Notes under the pieces: model-generated
Database searches by the model: none
The model's input: only the letters and a program-made list of their open reading frames with translations
Told to the model about the DNA's origin: nothing
Source of the DNA: Apostichopus japonicus
Lineage: Eukaryota; Echinodermata; Holothuroidea; Aspidochirotida; Stichopodidae
Direction of reading: 5' to 3'
NCBI RefSeq assembly: GCF_037975245.1
Contig: NC_092575.1
Coordinates: 7,787,001 to 7,851,000, forward strand
DNA length: 64,000 nucleotides
Position numbers and translations under genes: made by a program
Shown: positions 11,068-25,569 of the stretch, piece by piece
Layout of the letters: every line of letters begins with the position of its first letter
Numbering within the stretch: position 1 is the stretch's first letter

Positions 11068-14000
11068 GTCATCTCAAGAATATCAAGTCTAGCCTAGACA
11101 TCAAGGAATCACTTACATTGTTTGTTCAAACGTTTAATGGTCTTCTTTGTTCGTTACTTAGCCTATTTTCCTTAGTAGAGAGTGATATTTACAAATGATG
11201 CTGTAGGAACCATGTTGATAAACATGTTAATATAGCGTAATAATGGCATTTGTCTTCCAGAATTTATGTTGTTAAAATTCACCATTAAAATTATAAAAAA
11301 GACAGACAAAGATGTACATTATATATAAGAGCCTTCACTTCTTATGTAGGTTATTAAAAGTGAAACATGTCAGCCTCCCCTGACGTGACTTTTCAATCTT
11401 GATAAAAGCTTATGGTTGGATTTTTTTATTCCTCTTAAATTAAATATCTGAATCGTGAGATGCAGTCCAGTAGAGTGAACAAAGCTAACAGTTAAAATGA
11501 TTGTTAGAGGAATAATGCTTAAAGACATATGAAGTGAGGGCGATTCGGTCAAAACTTCTTTGCTGTTGCCATTTTTGGCTTTGGTTTCAAACATAAGTCT
11601 CAGAATTACACAGATTGATCAATCGGAAGAGAAACAGTTAATTACGTTTATGGAATTATTTAAGAAGAGATAATTCATTATATTCAAATTACATTGCAAC
11701 ACCTTTAGTATAATAGCACACTAAACTTTCGCGTAGCAATTGCTGAAAAAAAAATCGTCACTTTGCAGTATAATGAATTATGAGGGGGGCATGGGGTGGG
11801 GGTCTGTTGGCGGATTGGAGGACAGGAAACTTCGCTTAAAGTTGGTTTCAAGTTAGTAACCGCGAACTCCCTACAGAAATCATCCTGACTATTTCCGACG
11901 ATTAAAACAAAAGCGCCCTCGGTTTCATTAGTTCCAACAAAACTCCATCTGTGGTTTGTCGCAATTTTCCACATGACATTGTATGAATGCACATTCTATC
12001 AAATGATGCATCGCCGCCGTATGTAATTAAAGAAATCTAATTAGCCAGTTTGGTATACCGGTGAATATATGGGAAAGGACGGCTCTGTCATAAAACTCGC
12101 GTCGAGGCACAATAATGAATAATTATATACTTTAGTTTAAGCCTGGGATGAGATTCACACTATATAATCAATAATTAGTAAATGTGTGAATATCTTGAAG
12201 GTTTGAAGTAATTAGAATGAGAAGACGGGTATCTATTTGCAGAGGTTGGTAAGATCGATGCTAGTGGAATCCGTTTCTAGGTTGCTTGGTTTATAAGTTT
12301 ATAAAATAAAGCTGTGTGTGTATAGTGGGTACAGGGACTCAGGGAGGGGGAGGGGTGCATATAAGAGTATTTTCTGATTGGTATAATTTGAATATTCTAT
12401 GAATTACATTGCCGATATCACACTTAGAGGTTTGTGACGTCACTGTAGGGTAAGCGCGGATGGAAAGCGTTAATGACGTAAACAAAACACAAAAACTTGA
12501 AATCACAGCAATCGATGTGAATAAATTATAATCGATAAATGAAACATGTTAATTAGTTTCAATGGATTTTCTATTTCGATCAGCTTTTTTAATGGATTAA
12601 TTAGTCACGTGAGAACATCATGCCGCAGTCCTTCATGCGATTCGAGAACCTTTGTGTGACATTGAGAAAGAAAATGCCAGAGCTGACGATTGCAAACTTG
12701 TTAACACTTGTTTTTAAACTTGTTTATTTGAAGAAGACAAATTTATAAATTGGTCTTCATCTGAAGTAGTGAGTAAAGCACCACTTACAAAGAGAATTTC
12801 GATTATGCGCAGATAATTAAAAAAAAAGAAACTCGACCGTGAACGCGAATGCACGTGAACAAACAAGTTTCATAACTTTTATATGGAGTCACATAGCAAT
12901 ATGAAATCGTTTATCACCTGTTTGATGTTTACACACACACAAAATTATTAGCAATGTATTACACAACAGTATCACGCAATATTATTATTAGCAGACCAGT
13001 AACTATGGTGGAAAAGATGAATAGGATTTAACATGTTTGTTGGTGAGGGGTGGTGGGGGGGGGGTGCACGGAAATCCCATGTGGATAGTTAAACCCCTCA
13101 CTTCCCTTTGATCATAGTGTGATGCAATCTTGTTTAGCTTCTTATCATAGTTTGCATAATTTGATAACCCCATTCCTTAGATAAAGCAGTTATATAAGTA
13201 AAGCCTATTCTCTAACTTTACATTGTTTGTAGCCAGTGGCGCCACTCACACACCTCCATCATCTGTCTGGTGATTTGTTAACCCCTGCAATTTCAAAAGT
13301 AGCCTATGTATTAGCACAACCTTGCAATAAGCTGAATCTGATAAACCTAAATCTAGTTTATAGTCTAATGCCTTGGAATGCACCTTTTGACGTCTGAACT
13401 TTGTGTTTACCCGTGGTTAAGAAAAAAAAAAACCCATATTTTTTGGGTTGATTGGACCACTAAATATGACGATATCTCCCTTTGCTGGTACTTCTTTTAC
13501 CTCTTAAATATGTTAGCTTTAATTTCTTCCTGAAGAAAAGGACTACCATATATGACTTGAAACGTAGCTTCCAATTTGAAACTACTGCAAAATGCATGCT
13601 ATAGTGAAAATAATTATAAATCACAAAAGTTTAGCAATGCATCATGAAGCGAGTCATTCAGTTTGGCTAGAATATCATCGGCATTCTGATAGATAGCGGG
13701 AAAGTTTGTAAATAATCACAAAACCTTATGAATGATCCTTCTATTTGGTAGGAACGGATTCAACTTTTTTTTAGGGATAATTGCGAGGGCGTCTACTTTA
13801 AAATGTTATTAAGATGTGGCATGACATGATCACAAGGATATTAAATTACATTTAAGACCAGATACCTTGTATTTTATTTCTCACAATTAATCAAAATACT
13901 ATATGCAAAATGCCATACAACAATGTACTGTTAAGCACTGTATGGAAGTGAATGATGGTATATTGTACCACAGGAGTATAGACTTAGAGAATAGCAAACC

Positions 14001-14547
14001 TCATAGTTGATACGAGGCCATGGCACATTATTAGGGATGAAATCAACCTTGTGCTAGTCACATTTTGAGTGGTACCCAGTACCTGGTACAAAGATGACTA
14101 TTAGTCTGTGCCTGTGTTGGGACATCCAAGACTAATTTGCTCAAGGATTTAGGCCTACTCTAAAATAGGTATCAAGAAAACTTAGAAGATAATGAAATCC
14201 CAACATGTCTGTTTTATCATAGGTACTAGACACGTATTTAGTACGGTAGGCTAGCAATGAGTTACAGTGTGCATATACCTAGGTGATCTTTAACTATCCT
14301 GTTTTATTTATTTGATGAGAGTTTGTCTTGAGCGGTGGGTACAAATTATGAGCTCATCACAAAATATTTTCTATTGTGTAATATGCAAATTATTACCATG
14401 TCATGGAAGAAGTGAAGTATTGGAGAACTAAACGTACATATTAATATAAAATATTAAAAATATACATTCAAAGTGAAGAACACATAGAGCCACCCTCACA
14501 TACAAACAAACAAAATACCCAAGTTATTATGTACTCTTAATTAATTC

Positions 14548-14921
14548 CAGTGGCGTAGGAAGGTACTTTTGAGTGGGGGGGGGGGGGGCTGAAGACTGAT
14601 GGCCAGCCTGGGGGAGGGGTCTAAGGGGAGCGGGTGTCCCCCTCCCTTTTGGAATTTTTTGCATTTCCAGGTGGCCTCAGATGTAATTTGGTGCAATATA
14701 GCACACTTCAACACCCACTCCATTTTGTAAACTTAATTTTGTATTTTCACCTGGCCTTAGATGCAATTTGGTGCTCCAAATGAGATTTTTATTCTCATTT
14801 GAAAATGAAAAAGGGGTTTTCTGGCTTGCGAACCGGGGGGCGGAATGATACTTCCGCCCCTCCACATTTTTCACTGGGGGGGGGCTGGCGCCCCCCCAGC
14901 CCCCCGGTTCCTACGCCCTTG
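14548..14921. mobile_element. hAT-type MITE, family CAGTGGCGTAGGAA (374 bp)
   Basis: Ends CAGTGGCGTAGGAAGG and CCGGTTCCTACGCCCTTG are flanked by a perfect 8-bp duplication, ATTAATTC (14540-14547 and 14922-14929). The interior contains G and C tracts and repeated GATGCAATTTGGTGC-like blocks. Confidence 0.82.
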
Positions 14922-15238
14922 ATTAATTCCCTCTTAAATATAATTGTTGTTGTAGTACAAATACCATTGTGGGGAATCTGGTTTGGTGATTAATATGTTA
15001 GGGCAGGTTTATCACCCTTTTACCACAAATCAGGATTGATTTAGTTTTAATAACACTAACAACTAAGTTTACCCGCTATGGGCCAGTCATGGATACTACA
15101 CAAATCCCTTTGAAGGGTGCACCTCACATCATGGACGTCCTTAGATCCAAGATAAAATACAGTGTCATCAGAATACATATTAACTTCCAGAAATTCAAGA
15201 CAGGATGGCAGATCATTCGTATAAATGATAAATAGGCG

Positions 15239-15511
15239 CAGGCGCGTAGCGAGGAATTTGCCAAGGGAGGGGCGAAGCTTGTAGGCAAACTATCTAAGCG
15301 TAGCACCACCATGTGATGGCGAGAAGCGTACCCAAAAATTATGGCCGAAAATGCCTCCCAGATCACTGGACTTGGCATTTCCCAGGCCTTGTCAGTTTCT
15401 ATTTTTTATTTTGAAATTACTAGTGATATCATATTTTTTTTTAAATATGCTCAAAGGGGGGGGGACGGTCGCCTCCTTAGACCCCCCCCCCCCTTATTGG
15501 CTACGCGCCTG
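15239..15511. mobile_element. hAT-type MITE, family CAGGCG
   Basis: Same family as 51666-51960 (shared GCGTAGC...GGCGAAGC...TGCCTCCCAGATC blocks). Ends are CAGGCGCGTAGCGAGG and TTGGCTACGCGCCTG, with the 8-bp duplication AATAGGCG/AATGGGCG differing at one base. Confidence 0.8.
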
Positions 15512-16256
15512 AATGGGCGGGGACCAAGTAATGAACCCTGTATATGAGAAACACCAGTCGTAATGGGAAGGAAGTCAGGCTTAATACAATTTACTTATTA
15601 ATCAGACGTTTGGAGTCTGCAAGAAAGATGAGAAAAATGAGACAGTTAATCTAAAACAGTTAAATGGTCAACATTATCAAAACGCCTTTTTTAGGTCTGT
15701 AGGGCAACCATACGAACCATCTTTCCCTGGAGTTTAAGTCAGGATAGACATGCTCTGTCAAGCGAAGAAGGCTAGTTTGAGTTGAATAACCCTTTCGATG
15801 GCCTGATTGGGAGTTATTTATGGCAGATTATTATTGATTCAGTATACTTGGACAGTTGGGAATGAACAACTCGCTCCGTGATTTAACAGAAAATGGAAAT
15901 TGGACGATGATAATTTCCCGGGTCAGCTCTACTACCTTTTTCGTAGATGGCAGTCATATTTTACCACATAAACTCCGGTCTCTGATCAGCCAGGATTTTT
16001 GGCCATTGACATCATGGTAGAGCTTTTTCATCCAAGAGAAATCTACAATAAAACCACCTGAAATGGTTTCCAATAAACTATAAATTGGATAGCCATCCGA
16101 CGTGAAGCGTCGTCTAAAACAAAAATGCCATCCATGCAGGTCGATGAGTATATCGGTCTTTTTTCATAACCATTTAGCAAGACACTTGCAGGTTGTTTTA
16201 ATACATTGCATGCATAATCCAAATTGACTGTATATATATATATATAAAATTGACTG

Positions 16257-16287
<31 letters not shown>

Positions 16288-16345
16288 TTGGTTGGTTGGC
16301 GTCTATCTTGGCGCAGAGTGCTCTATGTCCAGTGGACAGAGCGGA

Positions 16346-16512
16346 ATATATGTTGATACTATAGTTGAGACTAGTGGAACACTAGTAGTTGTAACTCGGA
16401 GTTTCACGCGTTATAGCGATCGTCAGACAACTCAGAGTTGTCTGACGATCGCTATAACGCGTGAAACTCCGAGTTACAACTACTAGTGTTCCACTAGTCT
16501 CAACTATAGTAT

Positions 16513-16522
<10 letters not shown>
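16346..16522. repeat. Near-perfect palindrome, 88-bp arms, 1-nt spacer
   Basis: The left arm 16346-16433 and the right arm 16435-16522 are exact reverse complements about A16434. The element is flanked by (GA)n at about 16269-16287 and (TA)n at 16517-16592. One arm recurs, with small deletions, at 24092-24165. Confidence 0.92.
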
Positions 16523-16594
<72 letters not shown>

Positions 16595-19500
16595 TAATCG
16601 GAAACTGATTTAAGAAACAATATGACAACCTTTCGTGGAGCTCAATTTCACAATTTCATTTTTTCTTTGATAGGCTTTAAGGCTAATAGATCATTGATAA
16701 CCTCGTAATGGGTAAGACCGATAACATATTCTGTTTACAAGGATAAATGTATGGCATGAAAGAAAAATACATCACGTTCCTTCAAAGTCTGTTGGATACG
16801 ACGCAATTTATATTGCAAGAGTAATTGTAAAGCAAATGTTGACAGATGGAGCTACAAAAGGTATAATTGAGAACGAGTATAGGCATCTAAACCAAAGTGG
16901 TTTGGTTATTAGAAAGAAAACTCACATATCAATTTGTATCTAAGTTACCTTGACATCTGATTTGTGTCATTTAGAACATTTCACTTAAAGCAGCTTCCCG
17001 TGTGATGTTAAGCAAAACTACCGACGATTACTCAAATTATACCTATGACTGATGAAACTATAAGACTGTCACTTAAATGATTTTTTCAGCGATAGAATTT
17101 TTTCAGGGAGTAAGTAATGAATTTGAGTATTAAGTATAAGAGTATTTTCAACAGTTTGTCGCTCGGACAGTTTTCATTTTAGCATTAATCACGTAATAAC
17201 AGCATCTATAGAAATCTCAGAATATTTCGACTTAAACTTTCTGATTGAAGGTAAAAGTCAAACTAATGACCTACATGAGTATGGGATTGTTAAATTGAAA
17301 AACATTTGAGGTGGCTGTTTGTACTTTAGTCAATAAGTTTAATTTCTCATTACAACATAATCATTGTTAACGGTTATCACTTTTTGCCCATAAATTAAAA
17401 CAAAAGCTCAACTTCATGTATTAAGATATGGATATATTCCTATCTGCTGTTAAGGGGGCATTATCTTGAAGCGAAATTAAAGACAAAGTCTGACACTTTT
17501 GAATATACAGGCGCGCTGGGTGATTGACTAGTTCAAGGATCCAATTGTGCAGTTTGGACGAACGAACAAAAAGTGCTTTTCCAAAATTCTGAAGTTAAGG
17601 TGCTTAAAACTAGTTAGGTTTGACTTGAAACTTGGACAATATGTTTGAAAAATACCTCTTCTTTAATAATTAAGAAATAGTACATACTACTATGTAGGCT
17701 AGTGATGAAATCACTGTATCGTTATGATATGTAGTGAGCGACTGCAACTTGTCAAGTTTCGCGGAACTAGATAGGCCCTCTGTTAATGTTGGGAGCGGCC
17801 TTAGAGCCCTGTCCAATTATATTTCTTTTCCCCCAATGTTCCTAGATACCTACACTTGAATTAAAAAAAAAAACATGTAAGGTAAGCTAAATCAGATTAC
17901 TTACGATAGAAACAATATCAACTTTTCATGTATGGTAGCAACTCTATTCTATACCATGCAAATGGCTTTATTAAGACTAACTTGACAACGTCTTAAGTCA
18001 TATTTCTTAAGTCATATTCTTAAGTCATATTCCGTATCGTAATCGCATCGTATAGTTTCATAAGTTTCATAATAGCATAGTTTTAAGTGAACAATTTCAA
18101 AATAGCCTTGCCTATAGTGATTTTGCGGTTTAGCAGCTTCCACGTGATCTCGGAGAAATCGAGGGAGGGGATGGGGACATTCTCCCAAACTATGTGTATA
18201 ACAAGAATGTTCGCATAATGATGGTGCCACTCCCTATAGCAATCTCATCACCACCGAGCATAAGTCGGAGTCCTCCCCCGCCCCTCAACTCGAAGATGTG
18301 TCCTTGGTCCCTGGAAAGCCAGTAGGAATACAATTTACATTACTATTCAATCACCCCTCCTCATTTTCAGAGGAAAAGCATAAGCAGGAAGGGTAAGAAC
18401 CTATATGGCTAAGGTTGTTCGCCCTACCCTACCCTTCCGTACCCTACCCTCCCGTACCCTACCCTCCCCTACACTACACTACACTTCAGTACCCTACCAT
18501 ACCCTACCCTACTCAACTCAGCACTAAGATAAGAGTAGGAAGCCAAAAAAATTGATCAACTTCGCAGGCATTCAATTGATCTTACCTGTGTACCTCGGCT
18601 GTTCAGCGTTAGTTTATATTCTGTTATAATATTTGGATCATCATTAACGATAAAGCTATAAAAAACGGTTTGGTCTAAACATCAACCCAGTCTCCTTTCT
18701 GGGAAACAATCCAAGAGTATTTAAAGTTATCTTCTGTTCGGCAAACGAGAATAAAATAACACAAAAATCATGTGGGATCATAAAAGTTAATTCAGCAGAA
18801 TGCATCATTTTCATATTTTTACAGAAGCGTGTCTTGACCATTTCAAACCATTTCACTTGTTTTTCCTTTTTCTTTTTTGAGAAAGTTTCTATTAAAGTAA
18901 CTTCTTTTGGAATAACACGTCTCAAGGAAAGATGTAAATCGTAATTTGATAAACTCCTCAGAAATACAGCAACATTGGAATGCACTTGAATAAAACTATT
19001 TCTGCATTGGAGGTCTATTTTGGAATATGAATCTGTTTTCATTGCAACACTTTTCGTATATTTCAGATAATTTTATCCGGTGACGTAGCTCTGTGTGCAA
19101 ATGTCCTTCGGATAGGTCACTTTGTCCGGAAATGACGTAGTAAAAATGACTGTGACGTCATGCAAAAGTATATATTGCCTATAGGTCTCTCACAATAATA
19201 AATTGTTCCATTGACTTACACACTTAACTCGCCACTTTCAAGACCTGCCAAAGCATAGATAAAAGTTTTCAACTGGTATATCCTACCACCACATGATAGC
19301 TGAGATCTTGGCCTATCATGGCACTTGCAAAATTCCATATCATGACCGTTTGATAGATTTTGAGCTAGAAGAGGAGCAAGTTTAGCATACTGAACCCCCA
19401 CCCTTCCATCTGCTCGCTCGGAGTAATATCAACATTTAACCAAAGATTTTCTAAAATGGTTTACATCACCTTCGACCCTCCCTATTTTCACACCATCTGT

Positions 19501-20989
19501 ACTATAAATTATGCTCTTTCATTTAAAGGCAGAACAAACTGAAAACATGCTTGAACAAGCTTTACCCTAGGTACTTTTACCTATTTTCTCCGACAATGGT
19601 TAATCTTTCGAGCGGATGTACACTACTCTAATTGTGGTGGGGTACCTAACCGTTTAGCTTCCTGCATACGGACGACAGGTCAAAAATTGCGAACGTCTCT
19701 AACATTTCATCGTTTCGTCCCGCACTTTTAGTTCGTTTTTTTTATACACCAATGATTTTTCGAGACAATTTGCTGCCAGCTCTCCTCGTAAATAGACACA
19801 AGATCTACTGAAGTATACCATATATACAACTCACGTGTTTAATTACAAACAAAACGAACACTTCTTGGTCCAGTTTTTACACGTGAGCAATTTTGTATCT
19901 TAGCAAGTGAACTTGCCGTGACAAACTAGATCGCTTGTTAACCTATTTTGTGCAGATAAAAAGATGTGTTTTTCTTCTTCACTTTGTCCTTCTGGTTAGA
20001 AAGAAAGAATATTACCTTGTAACATCATCATAATTGATGTATTTCAAAACAGACAGGTTTGAACTCAAGCAAGCTCGGTAGTGTTTGAGAATCAGAAGCA
20101 TTGTCCAGGATAACCTACATAAAATCATTCATAATTACATTTACAGCTACGTTTGGTCTCTGGAGGGCGTGGCTTATGTCAATGAATCAACAAGAAGCCA
20201 ATGATTTGACCTCGAGACCCTCTCCAAATAACATATATAATGTGCAACTGTACATTGTAAGTACCATTGCAATACTGAAATCAAATTAAATCGAACACAA
20301 AGTTTTTGGAGGGAATTGGTTTCTCATGTAATTTTACAGAATGCTCCAATGTTAATGAAAATTTATAATGAAACCGGGAATTATGTTTTCAGACATTAAG
20401 TCCATAGCTTGGAAGTTCGTAGAGTGAAAATTGTAATCAAGAGATTGGTGTTCGCGGATTTATCAACTTATCAGAATTAGTGACGACTTTAACTTGACCA
20501 ATTTTAATCAAAGTAACAAAAAGAAAATAAATTATTCAAACAAATAATGTCACATTTATCCGTCAGTATTTGCTTTTGCTTTAGGTTTACACTAATTCCT
20601 GAATGACCTCGAACAATCTTTTGTTCAAATGTCAGAATACGAACAACATGACATTCACAAATTCAATGAAATTTGCGATCGAAATTTCCACTCCTTGCTC
20701 TTTTGACCATTTGTATGGTTAAGATCTTTGGAAGAGTCAGGGCCTGGATAAAACCACACCCCCTGCGGACTTCACCAGTCTGAGCGTAGCATTAGAGGAT
20801 AATGCTATATATGTTTATGTGGTTAGCGCGTGGTTAGCAAATATCCAAAAAAAGGTGGGTGGTACTAGTGGAGTCTAAATTATGCAACGGTAAGTTGTGA
20901 GTAGCCGTCGGACTTCTTTCCTTTAGTCGGCATTACTGATGGAACCTGCAGTCCATACTTTTGAAGTTAATCCCAAGCAAGAAACATTT

Positions 20990-21250
20990 TATGCAGGTAT
21001 CACAGATTTAATGATCCTTCACACGCAAGATGAAGACTTGATCAAGTCTAAATATGACGTCATCGAACCACATGTGCTTCAGGTTGCATTGTTCTTATTT
21101 ATTTAGTTATTGATTACAGTGTTCATTTTCTACAATGGATGTGGCTTTTGAAAATGGTGAATCTAAAATATTGAAGCTGTAAACATTACCCACATGACTG
21201 CATTGTTTTCAATGTCAACACTGTTAGCATTCCACTTGGAAAATATGAAT
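20990..21250 (+). repeat. Dispersed repeat D, partial copy
   Basis: GACTTGATCAAGTCTAAATATGACGTCAT and the following ...TTTTCAATGTCAACACTGTTAGCA resemble the other two copies. Diverged. Confidence 0.45.
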
Positions 21251-21523
21251 TCAAAGGAAAATCAAGGAGAAAGTAAATGCTTCCCTTATCCAAGATCACA
21301 GATTGACATAATGCTATCCTTATACATGTACGACTTTTAAATCAAGACATTTCAAAATAGAACAAGACTTGAATATTTTTTTTTACCCTCTTTCGTTTGT
21401 CTTTTTAATAATGATTCATTTTAATAAAGACTCCTATCCGATCATTTATAGGAACTTAATCTTTGAAGGACGTTTTAGATATAGACGATATATATATAGA
21501 CGATATATATATATATATAAATA

Positions 21524-23890
<2,367 letters not shown>

Positions 23891-23915
23891 GGAATTCAGT
23901 GACCAATGGTACCCT

Positions 23916-23969
23916 TTTCGTCCTTTTGGGACTCATCAGGCGATGAGTCCCAAAAGGGCGAAACCGGTC
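23916..23969. ncRNA. Hammerhead-like cores arranged as a hairpin
   Basis: A 16-bp perfect inverted repeat (23922-23937 / 23942-23957, loop AGGC) carries on the minus strand the exact hammerhead series CUGAUGA - GUCC - CAAAA - GGAC - GAAA (23939-23916). The plus strand carries a degenerate core (GCGAUGA), stem II GUCC-CAAAA-GGGC, and then GAAACCGGUC (23960-23969). Neither strand shows a complete stem I on both sides, so it is probably a rearranged terminal repeat. Confidence 0.55.
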
Positions 23970-24012
23970 GTGAAGTGGAATTTTTCTGGTGTGTTATTCT
24001 TTATTTATTTAC

Positions 24013-24091
<79 letters not shown>

Positions 24092-24095
<4 letters not shown>

Positions 24096-24165
24096 ATACT
24101 AGTTGAGACTAGTGGAACACTAGTAGTTGTAACTCGGAGTTTCACGCGTTATAGCGATCGTCAGT
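24092..24165 (+). repeat. Single-arm copy of the 16346 palindrome unit
   Basis: Same sequence as one arm of the palindrome (TGTTGATACTAG...GCGATCGTCAG), inserted between (TA)n (24013-24091) and (CT)n/(TA)n. Together with the palindrome this defines a dispersed family tied to TA microsatellites. Confidence 0.8.
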
Positions 24166-24167
24166 TG

Positions 24168-24198
<31 letters not shown>

Positions 24199-24484
24199 TT
24201 AAATATAATTAGTTAACTAAAAAACATAATCAAGAATAGATAATGCATCAAAGATTGATCAGTTAAAATATTGATGGATAAATTATATTAGACTAAAATG
24301 GAATATTGCGTTATAAATAGACTCGGTTGTTTATTACTTATGACCCCTGTTGAGTACGTTCCTAATCCAATTTAAGCCATGAGGGAAACTGACAAAATTT
24401 GGAGGTGTAGAACTCGTAAATTCTGAGACGGAATGGGTAGTTTAGCCATATGGTAAATGGTAGAACCAGGAGCTGCTACTCTAA

Positions 24485-24518
24485 CAGGGAGCTGCTACTC
24501 TGGAGTAGCAGCTCCCTG
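24485..24518. repeat. Perfect 16-bp hairpin, 2-nt loop
   Basis: CAGGGAGCTGCTACTC (24485-24500) pairs with 24503-24518; a direct copy of part of the arm (AGGAGCTGCTACTC) precedes it at about 24469-24482. Confidence 0.8.
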
Positions 24519-24907
24519 ATTATTCTATGCTATTTTTTTCATGTGAGAGCACGCCATTTTAGGATGGGAGGAGCAGAAGGGAGGGGCGGGGCAAGCACAA
24601 CCACGGTCCACCTCTCTAGTTTGGTGTGCATGATCATCATCCATACCCCCATGCATTGTTTCATGGACCGCTGGGCTATCATAGTCAAACCCGGTTACGG
24701 TGTAGCCCGTTACACCAGCAGAATTGCCTGTAAGGTTTCATAATAGTATGTACGACTGTATGAAACATAAGTAAAGAAAGAGGTTTGAGACCACGACGTC
24801 ACTACCATTTGAAAAAAAAAACTATTCTCTGGTCATTCTGTTTGCAAAAAGAATAACGATAATCTAAGAAATCAATTTGATTTTCCCTAGTTATAATAAC
24901 GTTTCAT

Positions 24908-24968
24908 ATCAGAATAATAATCTGATATATCAGAATAATAATCTGATATATCAGAAAAATAATCTGAT
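24908..24968. repeat. Three tandem 21-bp hairpin units
   Basis: ATCAGAATAATAATCTGAT and near copies at 24908-24926, 24929-24947 and 24950-24968. Each contains the inverted pair ATCAGA/TCTGAT. Confidence 0.75.
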
Positions 24969-25086
24969 ATACCAGATTAAGAAAAGTTTCTTTCATGACC
25001 CTAATGGGCTTTCGTACTACGGAGTTCACCAGCTAAAGGTCCGCTTGGTTAACGGGCTCGTGGGGGGAGGGGGGGGGCGTATTCTG

Positions 25087-25378
25087 GTTTAGTTCGGGTA
25101 GTAACCTGGGTGAGGTGTCTGTGCCGGTATATTTGTGCGGGTAGAGTTTTCCCGGAGGTAATTGCTGGGGGTGGGGTTAATTGTCCTCGGGGGTTTTTGT
25201 TCTCGTGGGTGTATGTCCGGGGGGTAGTTGTCCCGGGGTAGTTGTCTGGGGGGTACTTATCCTCAGGGGTATTTGTCCTCGGTGGTGTATGTCCTGGGGT
25301 ATTTTTCCGGGGGGTACTTGTCCTCGGAGGTATTCGTCTTCGGGGTTTTTTGTCCGGGGGGTGATTGTCCGGGGTATA
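25087..25378 (+). repeat. G-rich minisatellite-like tract (degenerate ~22-bp units)
   Basis: Repeats of the form TTGTCC(T)CGGGGGGTA run through the tract and are imperfect. Many GGGG runs make the plus strand a G-quadruplex candidate. Frames on both strands are open by composition only. Confidence 0.65.
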
Positions 25379-25462
25379 TATATATATCTAATGAATTTGT
25401 AGAAAGTGGTATGACAGATATATAGTACGTTAATTAAAAAATTACACACCAGAAAACTGCCG

Positions 25463-25504
25463 CTTCACTATCGGTTTCGTCTTTTTGGGACTCATTAGGC
25501 GAAG
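25463..25504 (-). ncRNA. Hammerhead-ribozyme-like fold (type I, Penelope-like minimal form)
   Basis: On the minus strand: CUUCGC pairs with GUGAAG (stem I, one G-U), enclosing CUAAUGA (consensus CUGAUGA, one change), GUC...GAC (stem II, loop CCAAAAA), GAAA, and a tiny stem III region CCGA before U-A at the expected cleavage position. The G-to-A change in the catalytic core suggests a decayed copy. A related 3' half with an intact CCGGUC lies at 23960-23976 on the plus strand. Confidence 0.6.
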
Positions 25505-25569
25505 GTAGGAATCGAACCCCGGATCTTGTGTCACAGACAAAAGTCCGTACCACTCGACCATAGTGATGC
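25497..25569 (-). other. tRNA-like SINE head with A and B boxes, fused to the hammerhead-like fold
   Basis: On the minus strand an A box TGGTCGAGTGG (25560-25550) and a B box GGTTCGATTCC (25518-25508) sit at tRNA-like spacing: numbering from 25569, the B box starts at position 52. The acceptor and T stems do not pair well, so this is a tRNA-derived pol III promoter head rather than a working tRNA. Its 3' end overlaps stem I of the hammerhead-like element. Confidence 0.65.

Larger units (their letters stand above)
9737..14547. other. Intergenic, no gene seen
   Basis: Apart from SINE A at 10484-10708 and (TA)n at 11003-11064, AT-rich sequence with only short frames lacking family resemblance. 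Confidence 0.6.
15512..21479. other. Intergenic, no gene seen
   Basis: Holds the palindrome at 16346-16522, a CCCTA-rich patch at about 18420-18520, and part of repeat D. A short segment near 19198-19260 resembles 10404-10478. No coding exon supported. Confidence 0.6.

Noticed and set aside
18420-18520. Telomere-like CCCTA repeats
   Set aside because: Irregular CCCTACC/CCGTACC patch, short, and not the animal TTAGGG/CCCTAA unit.
25497-25569. Functional tRNA gene
   Set aside because: A and B boxes are well spaced, but acceptor and T stems do not pair; it is a tRNA-derived element head.
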